The translations under genes were made by a program, and so were the position numbers. The notes under the pieces are model-generated. The model made no database searches. It had not been told where the DNA came from and worked only from the letters and a program-made list of their open reading frames with translations. From contig JAPLUI010000503.1 in NCBI GenBank assembly GCA_026397725.1, positions 1 to 38,524 of the forward strand: a stretch of 38,524 nucleotides of DNA, given 5' to 3'. This stretch comes from Verrucomicrobiota bacterium (GTDB lineage: Bacteria > Verrucomicrobiota > Verrucomicrobiia > Verrucomicrobiales > Akkermansiaceae). The first letter of the stretch is position 1. Every line of letters starts with the position of its first letter. Positions 1 through 8,300 of this stretch are shown piece by piece.

Positions 1-1
1 A

Positions 2-259
2 TTCTTCGCGGCCATGCAATTCCTGATGAATCGCGGCCTGCGGGTGCCGCAGGACGTCTCGCTGCTGTGCAGCGGCGGCAGCCCGATTTTCGAATGGAGC
101 GAACCCACGGTAACCCACATCCGCTGGGACACCCGCCCGAGCATCCGCCGGATCCTGCGCTGGACGGCCAACGTGAGTCTCGGCCGGCAGGATCTGCGCC
201 AGACGCTCACCAGGGCCGAATTCGTCCCCGGCGGCACGATCGGGCCGGCGCAGGACTGA
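2..259 (+). CDS. LacI/GntR-type regulator, substrate-binding domain, C-terminal fragment
   Basis: The open frame runs in from the window edge without a stop (FFAA precedes the first internal Met) and ends at a TGA at 257-259. The roughly 85 visible residues match the end of a LacI/XylR-type periplasmic-binding-like sensor domain: a 'RGLRVPQDVSLLC' strand, then 'PTVTHIRWD', then a tail with 'RRILRW' and 'FVPGGTIGP'. This tail is common in verrucomicrobial regulators that pair a GntR or LacI helix-turn-helix with a sugar-binding domain. The DNA-binding end lies outside the window. By family it would sense a sugar or oligosaccharide and control nearby catabolic genes. It converges on the acetylesterase gene, so the two are not an operon. 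Confidence 0.75.
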   Translation, partial: FFAAMQFLMNRGLRVPQDVSLLCSGGSPIFEWSEPTVTHIRWDTRPSIRRILRWTANVSLGRQDLRQTLTRAEFVPGGTIGPAQD

Positions 260-364
260 CCTGAGAGGCCGTCCCCCCCGCAAACCATGGCACCCAAGCG
301 CCCGTTGCCCGCCGGCACGGCCTTCTCCCATTTCGCGGCCGGTTGCCGGTACCAAGAACCGTTG

Positions 365-1417
365 CTACTTCCCGTTTTTCAGCAGCTCGACCATGGCTTT
401 GCCCATGGCTTCACCGACGTCCATGTAAACTTCGGCGTTGCCGCCGTAGTGGCCGTTGCCGCCGCCGCCCTGGGCCATCGGGTTGGTGTAGACCGTGGCC
501 ACGTTGCCCTTGAATTCCAGGTGTTTGCCGCTGGTGCCGTCCACCGCGAGTTGACCCTCCAGCACCTTGTTGGCGCTGCCCTTCACGGCCTCGCCCATGG
601 TGGCAAGGACGAACTTCGCGTCCGGGCAATTCAGGTCCTTGCGCACCGCCTTGATGAACTGGACGAGATTCGTCTCGTAACGCGCGGCATGCACGGGATT
701 TCCGCCGTCCTTCTCGCCCTGCCAGAAGAAGAAGCCCGCGATCTCGGCCTTCGTTGCACCGGGGTAGTACTTGTCCAGTTCCGCCAGGGCCGTCTTGACG
801 AAGGCGAGTTCCTCGTCGTACTGCAGTCCGGCATACCAGTTGATGGGGTTGCCATTCTTGTCGAGCCACGGCGGCGGCTCCGTCGCCGCGCCCTTGGCCG
901 GGTCTGCGGCCCAGGAATCCGGTTTGTCCTTGTAGCCGGCGTAAACCTTCCCGTCCTCCACTAACCGCTCGCTGCCGGGCGGCAGGTAGTCCCAGCCCAG
1001 GCTCCGGTTGCCGATGCAGGTCTTGAGGAGCATCACCGGCGCGTCAATCCCGTTGCCCACGAACTGCGCGATGCCGAACTCCGGACCGATGGTGCCGCCC
1101 TTGATGCCCGACCAATCGTTGACCATCATTCCTCTGCCCTGCATGAACCGCACAAAGCGGACATCCTGCCGGGCGGTCCAGGCACCGGCCCCATCCACCA
1201 GATAGGGATATTTCTTTTTTGCCTTCACCGCATTGTCCAGGGATCCTTCCGCGCCGGCAATCCTGCCCATGCCCACCATGTTGGATTGCCCCATCAGGAT
1301 GAACACCTTGACCGGTTTCGATGTGTCCGCCGGTTTGCTGCCATCGTCGGCCGCCCGGCCAGTGGCGGCCAGCGCCACTGCGGCGATCATGATCATGCTG
1401 CTGATTCGTTGCTTCAT
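365..1417 (-). CDS. Sialate O-acetylesterase (SASA family), secreted
   Basis: A 350-residue protein with an N-terminal signal peptide of about 22 residues ending in ATGRA. Residues 43-46 are GQSN, the nucleophile motif of SGNH-type carbohydrate esterases, with Ser45 the likely nucleophile. 'FFWQGEKDG' near 231-238 matches the conserved WQGE block. 'GHYGGNAEVYMDVGEAM' near 322-338 holds the expected C-terminal catalytic His (His323). The family removes O-acetyl groups from sialic acid, xylan or other polysaccharides outside the cytoplasm. Length and motifs are complete, so it should be active. It lies 57 bases downstream of the transglutaminase-like gene on the same strand and may share its transcript. 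A (CAAA)7 tract occupies the leader just upstream of the ATG. Confidence 0.88.
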   Translation of the reverse strand: MKQRISSMIMIAAVALAATGRAADDGSKPADTSKPVKVFILMGQSNMVGMGRIAGAEGSLDNAVKAKKKYPYLVDGAGAWTARQDVRFVRFMQGRGMMVNDWSGIKGGTIGPEFGIAQFVGNGIDAPVMLLKTCIGNRSLGWDYLPPGSERLVEDGKVYAGYKDKPDSWAADPAKGAATEPPPWLDKNGNPINWYAGLQYDEELAFVKTALAELDKYYPGATKAEIAGFFFWQGEKDGGNPVHAARYETNLVQFIKAVRKDLNCPDAKFVLATMGEAVKGSANKVLEGQLAVDGTSGKHLEFKGNVATVYTNPMAQGGGGNGHYGGNAEVYMDVGEAMGKAMVELLKNGK

Positions 1418-1426
1418 TGTATCTGT

Positions 1427-1454
1427 TTTGTTTGTTTGTTTGTTTGTTTGTTTG
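1427..1454 (-). repeat. Tetranucleotide tract (CAAA)7 in the acetylesterase leader
   Basis: Seven uninterrupted TTTG units on the plus strand, read as CAAA on the coding strand, lie in the 57-base gap between the transglutaminase-like stop and the acetylesterase ATG. The nearest unit is about 10 bases from the start codon. No Shine-Dalgarno sequence is visible between the tract and the ATG, so repeat number would change the leader length and possibly translation or transcription of the acetylesterase. Confidence 0.9.
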
Positions 1455-1474
1455 GTCTAACGAAAAAACTGTTG

Positions 1475-3571
1475 CTATTTCACCGGCGTCAGGGTGATGT
1501 CCTTGAGTGTGAAGCCTCTTTCCGGTTTCGAAAAGCCCAGCACGTTCTTGCCCTGAGGCAGCGTGACCTCCACCGGCTTGGTCTGTTCCCATTTGCCGCA
1601 GGTGTACGGAAGGGTCATGGCGATGGGGTCCTTGGCTTGGTTGGCCGTCAGTTGGAGCTGCCCGTCGGCATGCACGCTAACCACGCGTGCCGTGAGCCGG
1701 TATTTGCCCGGATTCGGCACGTCCACCTCGCAACCGAATGTGCCCGCGCAGAACCCCTGCAGCCCGCCGAGGAAACTCTTTATCGACTGCACACCCTCGG
1801 TGCAGGCCGCCGCCGGGATCGTGATCACGCCGTTCGGGCCGACGGCCACCTTCTTGTCGGCGTCCGTGACGGCCGCCTTCACCACAGCCGTCGCCCGGGT
1901 TTCCACCGATTCATTCGCCTCGCCGAGGTTCGTGCCGACTGCAGCGAGGGCCTTGGCCGTGGCTTGTTCGACAATCGCCCGCTGCCGATAGAGGGATACG
2001 CCGTACCACAAGCCGGGCTCCCCGCAGGAGAATCCGAAGACCTGCTTCTCTCCCAGGATGTCGCCCACCCACTGGGCTCGCTTGACCTGCATGTAAGGCT
2101 CGCCGACGGCACGCGCCTGCGTCGTCGCCAGGAAATCGAGGTCACCGTTGTAACGGGTTTTGGTCCAACCGCTGCCCCAGCCGCCGCCCAGGCAGCATAC
2201 CCAGCCGGCGGGCGTCCAATGAATCAGCGCGCCGTGGCCGGTCTGGGGACGCGCCGTGGTCGGGATGCCGAAACTGCGCAGGATGAAACGCCCGAAAAAG
2301 GCGCGTCGCCCGCAGACCCCGCCGTTCATGATGATGTTCTGGTACTGCTGCAGGGAGGGGCGGTCAAACTTCTCGTTCTGCGAACCGTACTGGACATCCG
2401 TGCTCACCGCCCGGACGTAGCGCCAACCATAGTCGGGATCGAAGATGAGGTCGGGCCGGTAGTTGCGGAGCATTTCGCGGCCCCATGTCGCGGTTTCATC
2501 CGGCTCATCCCCATCAATCACGAATCGCAGGTCCCAGGCGCTCAAGCCCTTGAACGCGGGGTCCAGTTCGCCGTCCAGGCAGGCCTTCTCGTATGACAAG
2601 TAACGCTTCACCGGGTCCACCGTGGCTGGCCCACTGGTCTTCTGCGCGGCGGGGTTGTCTTGCTTGACCGGCACTGCGTGTTCCAAGGCGATCGCCAGCG
2701 CCAACCGCTGCAACACGCCATCCTTGGCCTTCGGGCTGGCCTGCCGGATCGCGGTGTAAATCTCCATCGCCCGGCCGTAGTTGCCGCCGGCGGCACCGTC
2801 GACCATTACCATCTGCTTCATCAGATCGCCATCCGCCAGCAGCTTGTCGACCAGCGCCGCATGCTCCGCCCCCTGTTGGGCGAACTCCGCCAGACCACGC
2901 GGCGTGGCCTCGCACAGGACGACGTATTTGACCAACCGGGCGTCCAGTTTGCCGCTGGCCAGGAAGGAACCCAGCCCCAGCGCGTCCACCGTTTGCAGCG
3001 TCCCGGCCTGGGCCTTGGCCAGCGCCTCTTGGGCCTGCTCAAGCTCCCGCTTCCATTTCGGCTCTTCGCTCTTGGCTTTGTCCAACGCTTCCTGACGCTC
3101 CTTGAGTGCCTTGAGTCCGGCTTCCTTGTCCGCCTGCCACCTGGCCAATTCTTTCTTCGCCGCCTCGGGCTCGGCGTCAGTGGTCGCCTTCTGCAGCATT
3201 GGTTCGGCATTGGCGATGCCCTTCTCGGCGCCGCCGAGCCACTTGCCCTTGGCGTGGCCCACCAGGGCTTCTGCCTCTTCGATCTTCTCGAGGCCTTGTT
3301 GTGCCGCAGTCACTGCGGCCTCCGCCTTCTTGACCGCTTCGCGGCCCGCCACGAAGGCGGCTTTCTTCGCCTCGTCGATGGTCGGCAGAGCCCGGGCGAT
3401 TTCCTCCTGCAAGCCCTTGAGCGTGGCGGCGTATTTGGACTCGAGTTGCCTGCCGGCCGGGCTGAGCGACGGGGCCGCAGTGGCCGGCTGGTTGGCTGCG
3501 GTGGCCGGTAACAGGCCGAGGGCGAATGCCGCCAGCAGGCTGGCGATTCCAAGTGGGTGGTGCTGCTTCAT
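1475..3571 (-). CDS. Secreted transglutaminase-like protein with N-terminal coiled coil
   Basis: A 698-residue protein. I placed the start at 3571 because it gives a proper signal peptide (MKQHHPLGIASLLAAFALGL, cut near ATAA). The open frame extends upstream to 3925, but that stretch has no signal and overlaps the sulfatase fragment in another frame. Residues about 40-190 are rich in Ala, Glu and Lys in a coiled-coil pattern. A transglutaminase-like core follows: 'GGVCGRRAFFGRFILRSFGIP' region at 417-437 with Cys420 as likely nucleophile, then 'GHGALIHW' at 445-452 with His446. The last 100 residues look like a beta-sandwich carbohydrate-binding or similar domain ('GFTLKDITL' near the end). 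Such proteins in Planctomycetes and Verrucomicrobia are secreted cysteine hydrolases or cross-linkers of unknown substrate. It probably heads a two-gene unit with the acetylesterase. Confidence 0.72.
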   Translation of the reverse strand: MKQHHPLGIASLLAAFALGLLPATAANQPATAAPSLSPAGRQLESKYAATLKGLQEEIARALPTIDEAKKAAFVAGREAVKKAEAAVTAAQQGLEKIEEAEALVGHAKGKWLGGAEKGIANAEPMLQKATTDAEPEAAKKELARWQADKEAGLKALKERQEALDKAKSEEPKWKRELEQAQEALAKAQAGTLQTVDALGLGSFLASGKLDARLVKYVVLCEATPRGLAEFAQQGAEHAALVDKLLADGDLMKQMVMVDGAAGGNYGRAMEIYTAIRQASPKAKDGVLQRLALAIALEHAVPVKQDNPAAQKTSGPATVDPVKRYLSYEKACLDGELDPAFKGLSAWDLRFVIDGDEPDETATWGREMLRNYRPDLIFDPDYGWRYVRAVSTDVQYGSQNEKFDRPSLQQYQNIIMNGGVCGRRAFFGRFILRSFGIPTTARPQTGHGALIHWTPAGWVCCLGGGWGSGWTKTRYNGDLDFLATTQARAVGEPYMQVKRAQWVGDILGEKQVFGFSCGEPGLWYGVSLYRQRAIVEQATAKALAAVGTNLGEANESVETRATAVVKAAVTDADKKVAVGPNGVITIPAAACTEGVQSIKSFLGGLQGFCAGTFGCEVDVPNPGKYRLTARVVSVHADGQLQLTANQAKDPIAMTLPYTCGKWEQTKPVEVTLPQGKNVLGFSKPERGFTLKDITLTPVK

Positions 3572-3731
3572 GGGGTGGTCGTTGCGTGGTTCGGTGGTCG
3601 TGATGCGGGGGCTTGGCACGCGGTTACGCTCGCAGCAGTCCGATCTTTCGTCGGAAGCGGGGGTGCCGCGAGAATTTCCTTGCGAGTAACTACCCTCATT
3701 TGGAATACAGATTGGGGCAAGTTTCAAGTTT

Positions 3732-3995
3732 TCAGTCATCGGTGGTGGCGATGGCTCCTTCGTGGTTGTTCTGCTTGTACCAGCGGAACGGGGCGAAACG
3801 CACTCCTTGGGAGGCGAGGCGGTCGATGTTCGGGGTGTGAATCTCGCTGCCGTAGCAATCGAGATCCGAGAATCCCATGTCATCCGCCATGATGACAATG
3901 ACATTGGGACGCAACGGCGCGGCAAGGGCGCATCCGGTGAATGCGGCGAGCGCGAGCAGGAGGATGCGGCTTTTGGTGTTGGGTTTGCAATTCAT
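3732..3995 (-). pseudogene. Sulfatase, N-terminal fragment (truncated)
   Basis: An 87-residue frame with a signal peptide (ending GCALAA) and the opening of a type I arylsulfatase: 'RPNVIVIMADDMGFSDLDCYG' region followed by 'TPNIDRLASQGVRF'. The Asp-Asp pair that binds calcium is present. Full enzymes are about 450-550 residues and carry the C/S-x-P-x-R site about 15 residues further on. Here the match stops after GVRF and the frame ends 21 residues later with sequence I do not recognise, so the catalytic residue is lost. Its ATG overlaps the stop of the upstream chimeric frame as ATGA, the sign of a former translationally coupled operon. It cannot be an active sulfatase. Confidence 0.78.
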
Positions 3996-4408
3996 GGTCT
4001 TAAATCCTGCTTCCTGTCCTTCCTCAGGCCGTAAACTCTCTCGGCGTTGCCGCGGTAAATCTTGTGGCGCACCTCGTCGGGCAAATCAAGTTCCTCGAGG
4101 AAGCTATGGTGCCGGTTCATCGGTTTGCTTTTGTCAGCAAACGACCACCAGCCCTCGTCGGTGGCCCAGAGGAGTTTGTCCTGATGGCGGGTCAGGAACT
4201 CGCGGGCGTATTTGCGGTCGCGGTTGAGCACGTTGACGACCACGGTGGCACCGGTGCCCTCCGGGATTTCGGCGCGGCCGGCCATGTTCGACTGGCCGAT
4301 GAGCAGGTAGAGGTGCAGGTTTTCAGGCGGTCCGGAAGATGCGGCGATCTGTTGCGCGTGGAAATTGGGCGCCGCCACCCCAAGGGCGCACAAGACGAGG
4401 AACCGCAT
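3992..4408 (-). pseudogene. Chimeric remnant: acetylesterase N-terminus fused to amidohydrolase C-terminus
   Basis: A 138-residue frame with the start set at 4408, where a signal peptide begins (MRFLVLCALGVAAPNFHAQ). Residues 1-54 match the start of a sialate O-acetylesterase, including 'LYLLIGQSNMAGRAEIPE'. From about residue 55 the sequence instead resembles the end of a TIM-barrel amidohydrolase of the Amidohydro_2 type: 'REFLTRHQDKLLWATDEGWW', then 'LPDEVRHKIYRGNAERVYGL'. The metal-ligand Asp of that family would be the D in WATDEG. Neither half is complete. The simplest reading is a deletion that joined two neighbouring genes in frame. The stop overlaps the sulfatase start by ATGA. Confidence 0.75.
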
Positions 4409-4791
4409 CGGCGACCTGCTTGACGACGGCCAGCCGAACGCCAGTTTCAAGGGCTGAGCGGACACCATTTTTGGCGCGTCACAAATCCGGGGTGTGGAGG
4501 CTTCGCGCCATGCCCCGGATTTGCCGCGTAATCGGGCGCAGGAGCACGTTCTGCACGCACAAGGTATGGCAACATGGCCGCCCCTCTCATGCGCCATCCG
4601 CGTTGGCTAGGCGCACCGTTAGGCGCGGATTCGCACCGTTGGCACGCGGATTGCACGGGATCATTCCTCGTCCGTTTCCGTCAGGGCGACGACCCGGGCG
4701 CGGCGGTCCAACTGGATGCAACTCATTTTCCGCCGCGATCGGGAACTGTGAACGTGTCTGAAAAATCGGGAGCGCCAGCGTCTCGCCGGCT

Positions 4792-4814
4792 GAGCCCGGC
4801 ATCGTGCCGGGCTC
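4792..4814. terminator. Perfect 10-bp hairpin, possible terminator
   Basis: GAGCCCGGCA and TGCCGGGCTC form a perfect 10-bp stem around a TCG loop. The plus-strand side is followed by a pyrimidine-rich run but not a clear T tract, and no intact gene ends here on either strand. It may be a terminator left from a lost gene, or one of the dispersed palindromes of this genome. Confidence 0.4.
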
Positions 4815-4910
4815 TCTTCCCGTGGCAACGAGGTGTTGTTGGACCACCATGGAAAATCGATTTCAACTTTTCCCCATCACCCATGCGTTCCTGTGCATCA
4901 CCAACCTCGA

Positions 4911-5042
4911 CGTTGTAGCGGCGCGTCCATGACCGTCGCCTCGATGTTGTAGCGGCGCGTCTATGACCGCCGCCTCGATGTTGTAGCGGCGCGTCTATGA
5001 CCGTCGCCTCGATGTTGTAGCGGCGCGTCTATGACCGCCGCA
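4911..5042. repeat. Four tandem copies of a 34-bp GTAGCGGCG repeat
   Basis: Units begin at 4911, 4945, 4979 and 5013, the last one incomplete. They differ at only a few positions, mainly GTCGCC versus GCCGCC and TCC versus TCT. Each contains GTAGCGGCGCGTCTATGACC followed by G(C/T)CGCC, so the two ends can pair as GCGGCG with CGCCGC. A single related copy lies at 29272-29296 upstream of the SBBP/NHL gene, so this is a dispersed element that has become tandem here. Confidence 0.9.
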
Positions 5043-5351
5043 CTTTCCTCAGCGAGCGAAATGTTCATGCTTGGTCCCTGCTCTTCAATTTCAGCGTTTC
5101 AGCGTTTCAGTTTCCAGCTTTTACCCAAAAGGGGCCAAGGGCAACGCCAGGGCGGCGCTGGCGGATTTGGAGAGGTGGATGGGGTGATCGCATTTGAGGG
5201 GGGCTCGAATGCCGTGTCGAGCCGCCCGATCAGTGTGTCTGAGGGCGGCACGGCCTCGCCGCCGACGAGGATGGTCTCGGTGATCAGAGTCGGCAGCGGT
5301 GCGCTACACCACAGGCGAACTGCCGGCACTTCCATTCACCGCAAGTCATTT

Positions 5352-8300
5352 TCACAATCGGGAAACGCATACCCAGTCGATCTCCATTTTGGCTACCGAA
5401 TCCAACACCTCAGAGGAAACTGGAACCAACGACGGATCATATGCCTCGGACCAACTGCTCTCCGGTGCCCAAAGGTTGAACCGGAGTTTCATGGGTTGAT
5501 CCGGAACCACCATCTGGGCAGGGTCGGCTGGCTTGGGGTTGACAAGTCGTCCATCGACTAACCACTCCACCCGATTCGGGAGCCACCGAATTGTCCATAC
5601 GTGCCATTGCTCGACGTCAAGCCCCACCACCGTCACCGTGTTGTGCTCACGCTGACTAGCTGCAGGCGGAAAGGTGCCGTTGAAATCGTTCCACGAGTTC
5701 GCGTCGAAGCGATCTCCACCCAATGTGGGGTTCATCTTGGAGAGTACCTCAATATCGATCTCATCTTTCAGGCCGCCCGCGTCCAGATAGGGAAACATCC
5801 CACTCACTAGCCCGTCGGGCTGGCTGGTCATCCTAATTCGCGCAGAAAACTCTACGCCGGTGCCTCGACTGAATGGCTGATCAGTTGCTATCTCCTGGCT
5901 CAAAAATTTGGAACCCGGGTGATCCGGGTTGTAGGTGTGGTGCCGGAAGACGATGGTGCCCGTGGTTTGGTCAATCGATGGAGCGTCTTTGAGTTGAGAC
6001 CTTCCCAACGTCCAGTCGGCAAGTTCCCAACGATTGCCCAGCGTAGCATCTTTGAAATCATCCCAAAACAGAACTTCTTTGCCGCAAAGCTGTAGAATCT
6101 CAGCCGCTGAGAGGGCGCGGTTGTAAATGCGGACCTCATCTAGAGAGCCAGCAAACCATTGCCGGCTTGATGGGGTTAGAGCGCCAAGAGTAAGGTCCCC
6201 ATCTGATGTCACGTCAACCGCTGGTGCTTCCTGGGTTGGCATACCCGCAATGCCGTTAATGTAGGTCGTCATGAGGCCCGAGCGTCGCGCTGCTACAAGA
6301 TGGTACCATGTGCCTGTCGATAAATTGCCACTACCAAATTCTGTAATGGAACCACCCTGCCCTACGCCGCCAACCATGTGTCTTGTTATAATGCGGAGGC
6401 TTCCAGCGGTGGTGCCGGTATTGATGTGCCACCCCGTCATGTTTGACCCGTCGCCAGCAAAAGTGTCTTTGCAGATCAGGCCGTTCTCATAGGGTGCAAG
6501 ATCATTGAAGTTGACCCATAAGCTGACCGAGAAATCCCCCGTGCCGAAGTTCAGGTCGGCCGCGCTCGCGACACGGATAACGCCGTTGCTACCATTAAAG
6601 GATGCTCCCTGGCCCAGAACGCCTGGCGTAAAGGTCACCCCCCCGTTTACTGTCCCATCGTGCCCTCGGAGGCTTGCGTCGCTGGCGTTGCCTTCAAATG
6701 GGTAATATGCCACGAGACCTTGTGATGGGGGTGGGGCGGCAACCACCGTAATTGTGACCTGGATCACAACTTGCTCGCTATTATCTGAGGTTTTGCGAAC
6801 CGAAATGGAGCCCTGATGCCGCCCGACTGACAAAGAAGTCGCGTCAAACGACAATGAGATGGATTGATGCGTGGAGGTCGCGGTGCCGCTGCTCGGGGAG
6901 GCTGAAATCCAGCTCGGATCGCTGGCCACCAAGTTGAAGCCAACCTGTCCGCCACCCTCATTCCAAACATCCATCGCCGATGTTGCGACCTTGCCCTGTT
7001 CAACTTGCAGTGCGATTGATGCGGGGCTTGCGCACAGGAGACCAGTAGGAGCCGCCCCCCGGGCCAGGCGGAAGCCGACGTCGTAGTTGCTGTAGGTCAG
7101 GGAGAGGCTGCCGTAGCGGTACGCGACGCGGCAGTCAGTCGCGTAGCCGTTCCAACTGCCTCCCCGGATCACCCGGCCCGAGCCCGATGTGGCACCACGC
7201 GGATCAGTCTCTGGAGATGTCGCGTAATAGCTGCTGGAATACCAGTCCCAACACCGCCCCTCCACGTTGCCCGACATGTCATACAACCCGTATCCGTTAG
7301 GAGCGAAACTCCCCGCCGGCGACACAGGCGAGGTGTATGGCATAGCCCCGTTGTGGTAGGTCGGATGAATAGTATAAGTCGTGTAGCCGCTCGTGTCATA
7401 ACTATAAGCACTGCTGTTTGCATAATAGTTCGCATTACTGTGGTTGATCGTGTCGCCCCACGGAAAGCGCTTCCCGCTCAAACCGCCGCGTGCCGCCTTC
7501 TCCCACTCCGCCTCGGTCGGCAGGCGGTAGCCGTTGGCACTCCAATTGCAGACCACCTCGCTGTTATCGATCGTCCGATAGACCGCGCCGGAGAGCGTGT
7601 AACACGGCGTGTAATTCGTCCCCTTGGTCGCATTCTCATACTCCGTGCGCGCGTTGCACCATTTCAACGTGTCATACCAATTGATGTTTGTCACCGGGTG
7701 ATTGGCCGCCTTGCCCGCGCCGACACTCAAATCCGCGTAGCCGTGGGTCAGCCCCCACGTCCGGACCGCGTCCCAGTCCGCCTTGGTCACCAAACACTTC
7801 GCCATGTAAAAGGCGCTCACATATACCGTATGAAATGGCAACTCATCAGCCATCCCATCACCGCTAGCCGAGAGTGCGTTGCCCATCTGGAAACTCCCAG
7901 CCGGAATCAAAACGAATTCCCCAGTCCCGGAACTAGGAACCACCGTTAATGTGACCGGGATCACAACCTGTTCGCTGTTGTCAGCGCTCTTGCGGACGGA
8001 AATCGAGCCTTGGTGCTGCCCGACTGACAAAGAGGTCGCGTTGAACGACAATGAAATGGACTGATGCGTTGATGCCGCGATGCCGCTGGATGGTAAGGCT
8101 GAAATCCAGCTCGGATCGCTGGCCACCAGAGTGAAACCGACCTCTCCGCCGCCTTCGTTCCAAACTTCCATCGTCGATGTTCCAACCTTGCCCTGTTCAA
8201 CTTGCAGTGCGATTGATGCGGGGCTTGCGGACAGGAGACCAGTAGGAGCCGCCCCACGGGCAAGGCGGAAGCCTATGGCGTAGCTGACGGAGTAGGTCGG

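Larger units (their letters stand above)
4409..5351. other. Gene-free stretch with repeats and a hairpin
   Basis: About 940 bases between the chimeric remnant and the SUMF1/GH16 gene. The open frames here lack domain signatures, signal peptides and ribosome binding sites, so I call none of them. The stretch holds a strong hairpin at 4792-4814, four tandem 34-bp units at 4911-5042, and a short TCAGCGTT direct repeat at 5091-5106. A frame on the minus strand (5099-5335) begins with plausible protein-like sequence ('VGGEAVPPSDTLIGRLDTAF') and could be a gene remnant, but I cannot assign it. Confidence 0.6.

Noticed and set aside
2660..3511. Plus-strand frame of 283 codons antisense to the transglutaminase-like gene
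   Set aside because: Leu/Gly/Arg-rich with no recognisable motif; it mirrors the coiled-coil coding strand.
3572..3925. N-terminal extension of the transglutaminase-like frame
   Set aside because: No signal peptide, Ser/Arg/Pro-rich, and overlaps the better-supported sulfatase remnant in another frame.
4911..5042. CRISPR array
   Set aside because: The 34-bp units adjoin directly without unique spacers, so it is a simple tandem repeat.
5099..5335. Minus-strand frame of 78 codons downstream of the SUMF1/GH16 gene
   Set aside because: Part of it reads like protein, but no family match, start context or coupling supports a gene; kept only as a possible remnant.
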